From contig JBKEDH010000173.1 of assembly GCA_047975295.1 (NCBI GenBank), positions 1 to 39,868 on the forward strand: a DNA stretch of 39,868 bases. Reading direction: 5' to 3'. The translations under genes were made by a program, and so were the position numbers. The notes below the pieces were generated by a model. That model saw only the letters and a list, made by a program, of their open reading frames with translations. It was not told where the DNA came from and did no database searches. The DNA comes from JBKEDH01 sp047975295 (lineage in GTDB: Bacteria > Bacteroidota > Bacteroidia > Flavobacteriales > Flavobacteriaceae). This document shows positions 32,753 through 39,868 of this stretch, one piece after another (position 1 is the stretch's first letter; the number at the start of each line of letters is the position of its first letter).

Positions 32753-34240
32753 ATGAAACATTTTTTATCCTTTTTACTTTTTGTCATCTGTTTTTTATCT
32801 TTCTCACAAAAACGCAGTATCCCTATAGATACCATGGTGGTCACAATAGGAACAGCAAACGTTAATAATGTTAGTTTTCCTTATAGAGCTACTACGGGAA
32901 TGCAACCTGTTTGGAATAGCAAAGATCTACCTATAGCTACACTTTTTTATACCTATTACGAACGTAGTGACATTAAAAATAAGGCCAACAGACCATTAAT
33001 TATTTCCTTTAACGGCGGCCCCGGTTCGGCATCGGTTTGGATGCATATTGCCTATACCGGACCTAAAATTTTAAATATTGATAACGAAGGCTACCCTGTC
33101 CAGCCTTATGGGATAAAAGATAATCCGTACTCTATTTTAGATATTGCCGATATTGTATATGTAAACCCGGTAAACACCAGTTATTCCAGAATGGTTGAGG
33201 GAAAAGACGGTAAACTGCCAGACAAGGAAATATTTTTTGGCATCAATACCGATATTAGGTATCTATCGGAATGGATAAATACCTTTATTACCCGAAAAAG
33301 CCGTTGGGAATCTCCCAAATATCTTATTGGCGAAAGTTATGGCGGCACACGTGTAATGGGTTTAGCCAAAGCCTTACAAAATAACCAATGGATGTACCTA
33401 AACGGCGTTATTTTGGTCTCTCCGGCCGATTATAAACTTTACAATACAGGACAACCTGTGTATTCGGCCTTAAACTTACCCTATTTTACCGCAGCAGCAT
33501 GGTACCACAATATGTTACCAACAAACCTTCAAAATAAAGATCTATTGGATATTTTGCCCGAAGCCGAAAATTTTGCCATCAATACCTTAATGCCGGCTAT
33601 TGCCAAAGGTGGTTTTATTTCCAACAACGAAAAGAATACCATTGCCGAAAAAATGGCTTACTACTCCGGGTTGAGTAAAACATTCATTTTACAAAATAAT
33701 TTAGATGTACCGTCAAGCTTTTTCTGGAAAGAATTATTGCGCAACAAATCGGGACACATTATTGGGCGCTTAGATTCCCAATATTTGGGCTTAGACAAGC
33801 GTGATGCCGGCGAAAACCCGGATTACAGTCCCGAATTGACCACTTGGAACCATGCCTTTGCTCCTGCCATTAACTATTACATAAGCGAACATTTAAACTT
33901 TAAAACCGATACAAAATACAATATCTTTGGCAATGTGCATCCGTGGGATAAACGCAATAACAATACCCGTGACGATTTGCGGCAAGCTATGGCACAGAAT
34001 CCGTACTTAAACGTTTTAATACAATCGGGATATTACGATGGTGCTACTACATATTTTGGTGCCAAATATACCATGTGGCAAGTTGACCCAAGTGGTAAAA
34101 TGAAAGATAGATTTACCTTTAAAGGCTACCGTAGCGGACACATGATGTATTTAAGAAAAGACGATTTAAAACAAGCTAACAACGATATTCGTGAGTTTAT
34201 AAACAACTCGCTAACCAATGGCAAATCTGCTAAGTATTAA
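32753..34240 (+). CDS. Secreted S10 family serine carboxypeptidase
   Basis: A 495-residue exported peptidase releasing C-terminal amino acids. ATG 32753 gives a signal peptide MKHFLSFLLFVICFLSFSQ; the upstream extension to 32687 overlaps the previous gene and is rejected. The oxyanion segment SFNGGPGSASVWMH is at 85-98, the nucleophile Ser195 is in IGESYGGTR, and the remaining triad residues are Asp429 (SGYYDGATTYFG) and His463 (YRSGHMMYL). The family is typical of eukaryotic vacuoles, but S10 proteins are common in Bacteroidota, where they are periplasmic. It is the last gene before a 226-base spacer. Confidence 0.92.
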   Translation: MKHFLSFLLFVICFLSFSQKRSIPIDTMVVTIGTANVNNVSFPYRATTGMQPVWNSKDLPIATLFYTYYERSDIKNKANRPLIISFNGGPGSASVWMHIAYTGPKILNIDNEGYPVQPYGIKDNPYSILDIADIVYVNPVNTSYSRMVEGKDGKLPDKEIFFGINTDIRYLSEWINTFITRKSRWESPKYLIGESYGGTRVMGLAKALQNNQWMYLNGVILVSPADYKLYNTGQPVYSALNLPYFTAAAWYHNMLPTNLQNKDLLDILPEAENFAINTLMPAIAKGGFISNNEKNTIAEKMAYYSGLSKTFILQNNLDVPSSFFWKELLRNKSGHIIGRLDSQYLGLDKRDAGENPDYSPELTTWNHAFAPAINYYISEHLNFKTDTKYNIFGNVHPWDKRNNNTRDDLRQAMAQNPYLNVLIQSGYYDGATTYFGAKYTMWQVDPSGKMKDRFTFKGYRSGHMMYLRKDDLKQANNDIREFINNSLTNGKSAKY

Positions 34241-34382
34241 AAACTATTTTAATTAATAGAAAATGCTTTAGCTCCGAAAAACTTCACCCTACTCCCTCGC
34301 TATTTGCAATGGGACAACTTTTTACCAATCCATTTCCTTAATTTTAGATTTCAGGTTTTCATAATTAAAAACAGAGCATTAT

Positions 34383-34414
34383 TTTGTTAACCATCTATTT
34401 TAGTCTTATTTTTG
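34383..34414 (+). promoter_or_regulatory. Strong predicted promoter of the efflux operon
   Basis: TTTG (34383-34386), 20 bases, then TATTTTTG (34407-34414), a near-perfect Bacteroidota promoter. The first ATG follows 53 bases later. It lies in the 226-base spacer after the S10 peptidase gene, which holds nothing else recognisable. Confidence 0.65.
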
Positions 34415-34466
34415 AAGAAATTCTGTGCTGTTTTTCTAAATAGTATAAAAAATTATAAATTAAAAT

Positions 34467-34916
34467 ATGTTTAAAGTTATTGCGCTTGGCAGCATCTTAA
34501 TTACGGTAAATGTTGTTATACAAGCGTATGGTAATATATTTTGGCTAAAAACGATAATGCCCTTTTTTGGTATAAACACATTTACCGCAAAACATAATCT
34601 ATCGGTTAACAGCACTTTAAAACTGCTTATTACATCGTTTTTGTTTTTTACCGTTTTGCATACTGTACAGACCATTATTTGGGCATCGGGCTTTTATTTT
34701 AATCCAAGTACCACAGTCGATTTTAGTAGTTTTTCCGAAAGTTTATATTTTTCTATCGTTACATTTACCACTTTAGGCTATGGCGATATTACCTTAAACT
34801 CTCATTGGCGTTTACTGTCCGGGTTGGAAGCCGTTAACGGCATTATGCTTATTGGTTGGTCCACGGCCATGATGTATTCACTTATTCAAAATATATACAA
34901 ACGATTAAAAAAATAG
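34467..34916 (+). CDS. Two-TM potassium-channel-like protein at head of efflux operon
   Basis: A 149-residue membrane protein with an N-terminal helix (about 3-22), a second helix (54-75), a pore loop with the filter TTLGYGDITL (TTLGYGD at 101-107), and a last helix (115-141). It belongs to the ion channel 2 type (PF07885) and would need to form tetramers. There is no regulatory domain, only a short basic tail. It begins the operon: the HlyD gene starts one base after its stop, so they are transcribed and probably translated together. Channel activity is inferred from the filter; a role in balancing charge or in regulation of the exporter is a guess. Confidence 0.85.
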   Translation: MFKVIALGSILITVNVVIQAYGNIFWLKTIMPFFGINTFTAKHNLSVNSTLKLLITSFLFFTVLHTVQTIIWASGFYFNPSTTVDFSSFSESLYFSIVTFTTLGYGDITLNSHWRLLSGLEAVNGIMLIGWSTAMMYSLIQNIYKRLKK

Positions 34917-34917
34917 C

Positions 34918-36000
34918 ATGACAGCATCGCAAAAAAAAGGACGAGCAACCAAACGCATCACCATAATAACCTTGGTTATTACTGCTTTGCTTTTTGTTTG
35001 GTACGTACTCTCAGACCGGCAAACGCCCAATACCGACCAAGCCCGGGTAAAAGGACTTGTATTGCCCATAGCACCAATGGTTAGTGGTTATGTAACCCAA
35101 GTAAATGTGGCGTTGCACAGTGCGGTGCAAAAAGGCGACACCCTTTTTGTAATAGACCCAACACCCTACAAAATAGCCTTACAGGTTGCCGAAAGCAATT
35201 TGGAAAACATGACTCAATCCATAAATGCCGGAAGCTCGTCCATTAAATCGGCTGTGGCACGTTTAAACCGTGCCAAAGTGCAATTGGACAGAGCCACCAA
35301 AAACTGGGAACGCACACAAAAAGTAATTGCACAGAACAAAGGTGCCCTTTCCGAAGCCGATAAAGACCGCTCCGAAACATCGTACTTGGAAGCTATTGAA
35401 CAGGTCACTTCGGCCGAAGCCGGTTTGGAAAAACAACGCACTGCCTTAGGCCCTACCAATGCCGACAATCCTAATATAAAGTTGGCACTAAGCCAACTTG
35501 AAAAAGCACAATGGGACTTATCGCATACCGTTATTATTGCACCTTCCAATGGTATTATCGAGAGTTTTAATATTGAAGAAGGTTATTTTGCCTCCGCCGG
35601 AAGGTCGTTAGTTTCGTTGGTTTCAAACCAATCTATATGGATTCAGGCCAATTTAAAGGAAAATAATATTTCGAATATTAAAATAGGAAACGAGGTAAGC
35701 CTTATTTTCGACATAAAACCCGGAACCGTTTTTAAAGGCAAAATAAAAAGTATTGCCTACGGCGTTAGCACCGACAATACCAATGCCGGTGGGCTACCTG
35801 CCGTAAAATCGGCACAAGGTTGGCTTCGCGACCCACAACGTTTTCCCGTAATTATAGAAATTGAGAATAAAGACATCCTGAAACAGCTGCGCCAAGGAAG
35901 CCAAGCCGAAATTGTAGTGTTTACCGGTAATAATTTTATTTTGAACGGTTTGGCATCATTTAGAATTTGGATGTTGTCCAAACTATCGTATGTTAGGTAA
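34918..36000 (+). CDS. HlyD/EmrA-like membrane-fusion protein
   Basis: The periplasmic adaptor of a tripartite exporter. The 360 residues begin with a short cytoplasmic part and one membrane helix (about 17-34), then TDQARVKGLVLPIAPMVSGYVTQVNVALHSAVQKGDTLFVID, the first half of the lipoyl-like domain. A coiled-coil hairpin spans about 85-175, and IIAPSNGIIESFNIEEGYFASAGRSLVSLV completes the lipoyl domain, followed by the beta-barrel. The order matches AaeA and EmrA. Its last 11 bases overlap the DUF2955 gene. In E. coli the AaeA/AaeB pair exports aromatic acids; the cargo here is unknown. Confidence 0.9.
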   Translation: MTASQKKGRATKRITIITLVITALLFVWYVLSDRQTPNTDQARVKGLVLPIAPMVSGYVTQVNVALHSAVQKGDTLFVIDPTPYKIALQVAESNLENMTQSINAGSSSIKSAVARLNRAKVQLDRATKNWERTQKVIAQNKGALSEADKDRSETSYLEAIEQVTSAEAGLEKQRTALGPTNADNPNIKLALSQLEKAQWDLSHTVIIAPSNGIIESFNIEEGYFASAGRSLVSLVSNQSIWIQANLKENNISNIKIGNEVSLIFDIKPGTVFKGKIKSIAYGVSTDNTNAGGLPAVKSAQGWLRDPQRFPVIIEIENKDILKQLRQGSQAEIVVFTGNNFILNGLASFRIWMLSKLSYVR

Positions 36001-37015
36001 ATTACAACATATTATATATGCCTTTAAGGCCGACACACCTTTAATAAGGTGCTTGTTTGGGGTAAGTCTGTCACTGTTACTGGCTACATCGTTAAACATC
36101 ATGGCACCCCATTTAACGGCTATTTTCACCTTAATGCTATTGGGTAAAGAGCGGCAAAATATAGGCTTAAAAAAATCGGTTGCCTTGCTGTTTATTTTTT
36201 TGATACTTGGTACTGGTGGACGGTTTTTGGGCAAATACCTTGTCGATTATCCATTAGTAATCCTTCTGGTTTTGGGTGTAGTAGTTTTTTGGACCTTCCG
36301 ATTAACCCAAATTCCAAATCCCATTAGATTGCTTTTTTTAATTTTTACCATATTACTATCGTTTGCGAGTATTCAAGCCAATATTTTGGGAGGTGTAGCC
36401 CTATCACTTCTTTTAACCGAATTGGCCATTGCCTTATTTGTGGTACAACTTTCGTTTTTACTGTTTCCTTCAAATCAAATTTCAACCGTAAAACAAAATC
36501 AATCTGTTAAAGCAGATGCAAAAATCAATCTTGATAAATTGGCCCTTAATGGCCTGTTGGTGGTACTACCCGTTATTATTGTGTTTTTTACCTTCAATAT
36601 TAACGTTTTGCCACTAACCTTGGTGTTTATAGTATTATTGAGTTTCGACCCCTTTGTCTATCAATCCAAAAAAGGTCTTGCTCTGTTTGTAGGCAATTTT
36701 TTTGGTGGCCTAATGGGAATCTTGGCATACAATATTTTGGTTATTGCTCCCAGTTTTTTACTGTATGCATTTTTAATTATCGGTATTAGTGGTTATTTTA
36801 CCCTCCATACGTTTTCCAATAAAAAAACAGCACCCATATTCGAATTGGCTTTTAAAACCTTTTTTGTGGTGATGGGTACAATATCGGTAACCGAAAACAG
36901 TGCCGGCGCCACCATTGCCGAACGGCTTTTCCAGATTGGGCTTGCCATTATATATGTTATTGTGGCCTATAAAGTTATTAACACCTTTAACAATCCTGTA
37001 CATGAAACCAATTAA
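35990..37015 (+). CDS. DUF2955/FUSC-like inner-membrane permease
   Basis: A 341-residue membrane protein with about ten helices arranged as two similar halves (about 15-160 and 180-335), separated by a polar linker (NQISTVKQNQSVKADAKINLDK). The start KADTPLIRCLFGVSLSLLLATSLNIMAPHLTAIFTLMLLG resembles DUF2955, a family related to the FUSC/AaeB group. Proteins of this kind act with an HlyD-type adaptor, and exactly that gene precedes it with an 11-base overlap; the outer-membrane factor overlaps its end by 14 bases. Transport of organic acids or toxic aromatics is inferred from the relatives. Confidence 0.85.
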   Translation: MLGKLQHIIYAFKADTPLIRCLFGVSLSLLLATSLNIMAPHLTAIFTLMLLGKERQNIGLKKSVALLFIFLILGTGGRFLGKYLVDYPLVILLVLGVVVFWTFRLTQIPNPIRLLFLIFTILLSFASIQANILGGVALSLLLTELAIALFVVQLSFLLFPSNQISTVKQNQSVKADAKINLDKLALNGLLVVLPVIIVFFTFNINVLPLTLVFIVLLSFDPFVYQSKKGLALFVGNFFGGLMGILAYNILVIAPSFLLYAFLIIGISGYFTLHTFSNKKTAPIFELAFKTFFVVMGTISVTENSAGATIAERLFQIGLAIIYVIVAYKVINTFNNPVHETN

Positions 37016-38372
37016 ATGGGCGTATTTGTGTTGTAATATGCTATGCTTAGTGCTGTTGCACGCTTGTGGCTTACAAAAAAACTATACCGCTCCCGAATTG
37101 CCCGAATATAATTTGGCTACCAATACAAAAACCGATAGTACTAGTTTTGCCGATACAAAATGGTGGGATTTTTTTAACGATAAAACCCTTACCAAGTTAA
37201 TTACCGAAGGTTTGCAAAACAATATTTCGTTACAAAATACGGTTTTGGCATTAAAGCAATCGCAATTACAACTGGAAATTGCCAGTGCCGATTTGTATCC
37301 TACCGTAAACTATGGGCTTTCGGGCGAAAGTACCAAAACATCACTCAGTTCAAAATTCAGTAATACCGTCATTGCCGCAGCAAATGTTTCATATACATTG
37401 GATTTATGGGGAAAAATACAATTTCAAAATGAAGCTGCTTTACAAAGCTATTTGGCAACCGAAACAGCTTACTATCAGGTACAAGCTGCTTTAATAGCCC
37501 AAATTGCTACATTATATTTTACCCTTCGTGATACCGATACCAAAATTATAGTTGCCGAAAATATGGCAACCTCCATGACCGATTACAAAAATATCATCAA
37601 CGCCCGTTATGAAGGTGGTTTTATTTCGAAAGTTGATGTTAACCAAATCGATATTAAAATAAAAGATGTCGAAATAACACGCCAAACCTTATTACGAGCC
37701 CGCAAACAGTTAGAAAATGCCATTAGTTTGGTTTTGGGTAGTGGCCCCAAGCAAATTCCTCGTGGATTGACACTTCAGGAGCAAGTTTTTCCTTCAGAAT
37801 TGCCTTTGGGCGTATCTACACAGTTATTGCAACGGCGTCCGTCAATACTAATGGCCGAACAAAAACTAAAAGCGCAACTGGCCGTTATTGGTGCTACCGA
37901 AGCCTTAAAATATCCAAACCTCACGGTGGCGTTGAACTTGGGCAGCCAACTTACCAAACCCACCATGCTGTTTTCAGAATTAACAGGCAATTTAATTGGC
38001 CCTATTTTCAATAAAAATAAAATAACCAATACTATAAATATTGAAGAAGAACAGTACAAACAATTAGAAAACGAATATAAACAAGCTTATTTAATAGCTT
38101 TACAGGAAGTAGAAGATGCCCTTATTGCGATAGATACATATAAGAAAGAAGTTTCAATTAGGAAGGAACAACTTCACCTTTCTGAAGAAGCCCTTAACTT
38201 GGCCTGGGTACGCTATAATGAAGGTGTATCGTCGTTTTTGGAATTTTTAAATCTTCAAAACGATTTGTTTTCAGCACAATTGCAGGCTGCCGAAAGCTAT
38301 AAACTGGAACTACAATCTATTGTTAAACTCTATTTGGCCTTAGGCGGTGGTTGGCAAAACGAAAATAATTAA
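37002..38372 (+). CDS. TolC/NodT-type outer-membrane efflux lipoprotein
   Basis: A 456-residue outer-membrane channel. The ATG at 37002 gives a lipoprotein signal with lipobox Leu-His-Ala-Cys (Cys22), so the extra 34 codons upstream to 36900 are rejected. Then come KNYTAPELP and WWDFFNDKTLTKLITEGLQNN, the typical front of the NodT family. Two repeats follow (about 60-250 and 270-440) with long helices such as ALKQSQLQLEIASADLYPTV and ALQEVEDALIAIDTYKKEV, each followed by VRYNEGVSSFLEFLNLQN-type turns. It completes the tripartite exporter with the HlyD and DUF2955 genes before it. Confidence 0.92.
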   Translation: MKPIKWAYLCCNMLCLVLLHACGLQKNYTAPELPEYNLATNTKTDSTSFADTKWWDFFNDKTLTKLITEGLQNNISLQNTVLALKQSQLQLEIASADLYPTVNYGLSGESTKTSLSSKFSNTVIAAANVSYTLDLWGKIQFQNEAALQSYLATETAYYQVQAALIAQIATLYFTLRDTDTKIIVAENMATSMTDYKNIINARYEGGFISKVDVNQIDIKIKDVEITRQTLLRARKQLENAISLVLGSGPKQIPRGLTLQEQVFPSELPLGVSTQLLQRRPSILMAEQKLKAQLAVIGATEALKYPNLTVALNLGSQLTKPTMLFSELTGNLIGPIFNKNKITNTINIEEEQYKQLENEYKQAYLIALQEVEDALIAIDTYKKEVSIRKEQLHLSEEALNLAWVRYNEGVSSFLEFLNLQNDLFSAQLQAAESYKLELQSIVKLYLALGGGWQNENN

Positions 38373-38393
38373 TCAACTTAAAACAAACCAATT

Positions 38394-39452
38394 ATGAACA
38401 AGTTTACACTAACAGAATTTATAAGGATAGCCCTAATTTCCTTATTGCTTATTTGGGCATTTAAACTATTGGCACCTTTTATAAGTGTTATTGCTTGGGC
38501 CATTATTTTGGCCGTTGCCATTTATCCGTTTTACAAAAAACGCATTAAAAGCGCAAACTCCAAACGCCAAAAATTAAAGACTACCCTATTCAGCCTAATT
38601 ATAATTACGGCCATGGCAGTACCCACTTATTTAATTTTTAGTTCGGTAGTAGAAAGCACAACTACAGCGTTAAAGGATATTAATGCAGGTACTTTTGAGG
38701 TACAGCCCCCTACTGAAAAAATACAGGAATTACCCCTTATTGGGAAAGAACTGTACAAACATTGGTCACAATTTTCATCCGATTCCAAGACTTATGTTAT
38801 AGACCATAAAGATTTTATTTTAGAAAAAGGAAAAGGTGTTTTTTCTAATGTTTTAGGGCTTATGGGTACTTTGGTTCTTTTTATTATATCGTTTATAATA
38901 GCCATTGTGTTCATGTCCAACGCCGATACCATGCACGCCACGGCCGAAAAATTTGCCAATAAAATGGTTGGCAAAGATGGTGGCGAAATTGTTTTGATTT
39001 CCCGAAACACCATACGGAGCGTAGTAAAAGGTATTTTGTTGGTAGCCATAATTCAAGCCATTTTATGTTTTATCGGTTTTAAGGTGTTTGGTATTCCGTT
39101 TGCGGGTGTATTTACGCTTTTGGCCATGTTTTGTGCTATTATACAAATTCCGGTTACCTTAGCTGTAATCCCACCAATAGCTTTAGCTTTTTCTATAACC
39201 GACAATACAACCAGTGCCATTATTTTTACCGTTTACATTATTGCTGCTTCGCTTGTGGATAATTTTCTAAAACCTGTATTTTTATCAAAAGGTTTAAAAA
39301 CTCCTACTGTAATTATATTTTTAGGAGCCATTGGAGGCGTTATGCTACATGGTATTATCGGGTTGTTTGTAGGTACTGTTGTTTTAGCATTAATGCATCA
39401 GTTTTATACCAGCTGGGTAAACAATCCTGATGATGATGTTTTGATTGATTGA
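38394..39452 (+). CDS. AI-2E family transporter (PerM/YdiK type)
   Basis: A 352-residue membrane protein with about seven to eight helices and a periplasmic stretch (about 75-150). The family look is clear in the N-terminal pair of helices, the central LFIISFIIAIVFMSNADTM and the end DNFLKPVFLSKGLKTPTVIIFLGAIGGVMLHGIIGLFVGTVVLALM. Members are diverse: TqsA exports autoinducer-2 and others are ion antiporters, so the name does not prove a signal role. It is 21 bases after the TolC gene and so probably the last gene of the efflux operon. The next hairpin is about 270 bases downstream. Confidence 0.88.
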   Translation: MNKFTLTEFIRIALISLLLIWAFKLLAPFISVIAWAIILAVAIYPFYKKRIKSANSKRQKLKTTLFSLIIITAMAVPTYLIFSSVVESTTTALKDINAGTFEVQPPTEKIQELPLIGKELYKHWSQFSSDSKTYVIDHKDFILEKGKGVFSNVLGLMGTLVLFIISFIIAIVFMSNADTMHATAEKFANKMVGKDGGEIVLISRNTIRSVVKGILLVAIIQAILCFIGFKVFGIPFAGVFTLLAMFCAIIQIPVTLAVIPPIALAFSITDNTTSAIIFTVYIIAASLVDNFLKPVFLSKGLKTPTVIIFLGAIGGVMLHGIIGLFVGTVVLALMHQFYTSWVNNPDDDVLID

Positions 39453-39723
39453 TCTCGAATTACCTTAGGTTTATTGAATCCTGTACTATTTTTTTACTTT
39501 GTGGTTAGAAAAGGGGCACAACAAAATTCGTTATTTTGTTTAAATGTTTGATTTGATTCTTGCATGCAATTCTGAGTTGAGGGTTTGCCACAATCCTTTT
39601 ACTCCAAGGGTTTGTAGTACATCTTTATATGTTAATTCTATAGCTCCCGAATCTATTTGCAATCCCTTTTCTTTTGAGCCACCATAACTTCCCTGTTTTG
39701 TACAGGAACTTATCGAGTGGATA
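39453..39723. other. Spacer with an ATG-less coding-like frame on the minus strand
   Basis: After the AI-2E gene there is no plus-strand gene. On the minus strand a frame of 74 residues is open from 39764 down to a TAA at 39540-39542 with no ATG in it; a TTG would give 39 residues. Its sequence (GGSKEKGLQIDSGAIEL, then LTYKDVLQTLGVKGLWQTLN and the end ARIKSNI) has the feel of a real protein tail. It may be a gene fragment left by deletion. Confidence 0.4.
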
Positions 39724-39764
39724 ATAAAATAAGAAACCTCCGTTAAAAACGGAGGTTTCTTATT
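39540..39764 (-). pseudogene. Possible gene remnant, no start codon
   Basis: This frame has no ATG or GTG and begins inside a terminator hairpin, so it cannot be an intact gene in this form. Seventy-four codons without a stop in this AT-rich DNA is uncommon. The tail (LTYKDVLQTLGVKGLWQTLN) looks like structured protein. I do not recognise the family. An alternative is that it is chance coding. Confidence 0.3.
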
Positions 39765-39768
39765 TTAT
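39724..39768. terminator. Bidirectional terminator, 20-bp perfect stem
   Basis: 39724-39743 and 39749-39768 are perfectly complementary with a five-base loop (TAAAA). The core is AACCTCCGT/ACGGAGGTT, and the outer A/T part makes a T-rich tail on each strand. It lies 23 bases after the stop of the minus-strand gene and can also end the efflux operon from the left. Confidence 0.9.
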
Positions 39769-39791
39769 GATTAGCCCCAAAAGGGACAAAA

Positions 39792-39868
39792 TTACCCTTT
39801 AATCCACGCTTTTCTTAAATCCTTTTGAGTTTGCGTGGCATCCGGTTTTTCTACTATTGTGGTTCCAG
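39792..39868 (-). CDS. 3' end of an unidentified gene, cut by the window edge
   Basis: The minus-strand frame reads from the edge to a TAA at 39794-39792 and encodes the last 24 residues GTTIVEKPDATQTQKDLRKAWIKG. It is followed by a strong terminator 23 bases later, which supports a real gene end. The fragment is too short to name a family. Confidence 0.6.
   Translation of the reverse strand, partial: GTTIVEKPDATQTQKDLRKAWIKG

Noticed and set aside
36900..37001. N-terminal extension of the TolC-type protein
   Set aside because: The extra 34 codons overlap the permease gene in another frame and would hide the lipoprotein signal that begins at 37002.

Overview
The window looks like chromosomal DNA of a low-GC marine-type member of the Flavobacteriaceae (Bacteroidota). 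The reasons are the gene families (DUF2911, DUF6095, TIGR02757, an HRDC-bearing PIF1/RecD-like helicase, a long-form GAPDH of about 480 residues, a monomeric isocitrate dehydrogenase, EpsG-type polymerase), near-absence of Shine-Dalgarno sequences, and promoter-like sequences of the Bacteroidota type (TTTG, about 20 bases, TAnnTTTG). The family assignment rests on recognition of proteins; no database was searched.

Layout. 1-2277 is the end of a surface-polysaccharide locus (EpsG-like polymerase cut by the window edge, family 2 glycosyltransferase, hexapeptide acyltransferase). It converges on a predicted surface lipoprotein with a parallel beta-helix (2359-4329, minus). 4851-16107 is housekeeping: a DASS/SLC13 carboxylate transporter, smpB, a small secreted NTF2-like protein, pcm, an oxidoreductase, 3-hydroxybutyryl-CoA dehydrogenase, YggS, a DnaQ-type exonuclease fused to a UvrC-like GIY-YIG nuclease, a voltage-gated channel overlapping miaA, a DUF2911 protein, and a dapF-acetyltransferase pair. 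16307-23818 holds an HtrA/DegQ protease, GAPDH, a coiled-coil membrane protein, two tandem paralogous membrane proteins of unknown family, trmD, a small membrane protein and rplS. 23876-24660 has no clear gene but carries a promoter-like box, a nearly open reading frame with one stop, and a very good terminator. 24661-34240 holds icd, murQ plus DUF6095, the helicase, a small membrane protein, a LolD-like ATPase, TIGR02757 and an S10 serine carboxypeptidase. 34467-39452 is one tight efflux operon: two-TM potassium-channel-like protein, HlyD-type adaptor, DUF2955/FUSC-type permease, TolC/NodT-type outer-membrane lipoprotein, AI-2E family permease. The right edge holds the 3' end of an unidentified minus-strand gene.

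How the genes work together. The efflux operon supplies inner-membrane, periplasmic and outer-membrane parts of a tripartite exporter, with a channel-like protein made first. TrmD and ribosomal protein L19 lie together as in many bacteria. smpB (ribosome rescue), miaA and trmD (tRNA modification) and pcm (protein repair) serve translation and protein upkeep. murQ (cell-wall recycling) and dapF (diaminopimelate) serve peptidoglycan.

The most interesting unexplained items are the tandem FW-x-R-[RK] paralogs (20286-22265), the helically spaced GTTAAA array between dapF and the HtrA gene, the UvrC-like four-cysteine cluster in the exonuclease/GIY-YIG fusion, the channel gene at the head of the efflux operon, a set of genes whose TAnnTTTG box sits so near the ATG that leaderless mRNA is likely, and two gene-like but broken reading frames in intergenic DNA (24081-24380 and 39540-39764). 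No tRNA, rRNA, insertion sequence or CRISPR array was seen.
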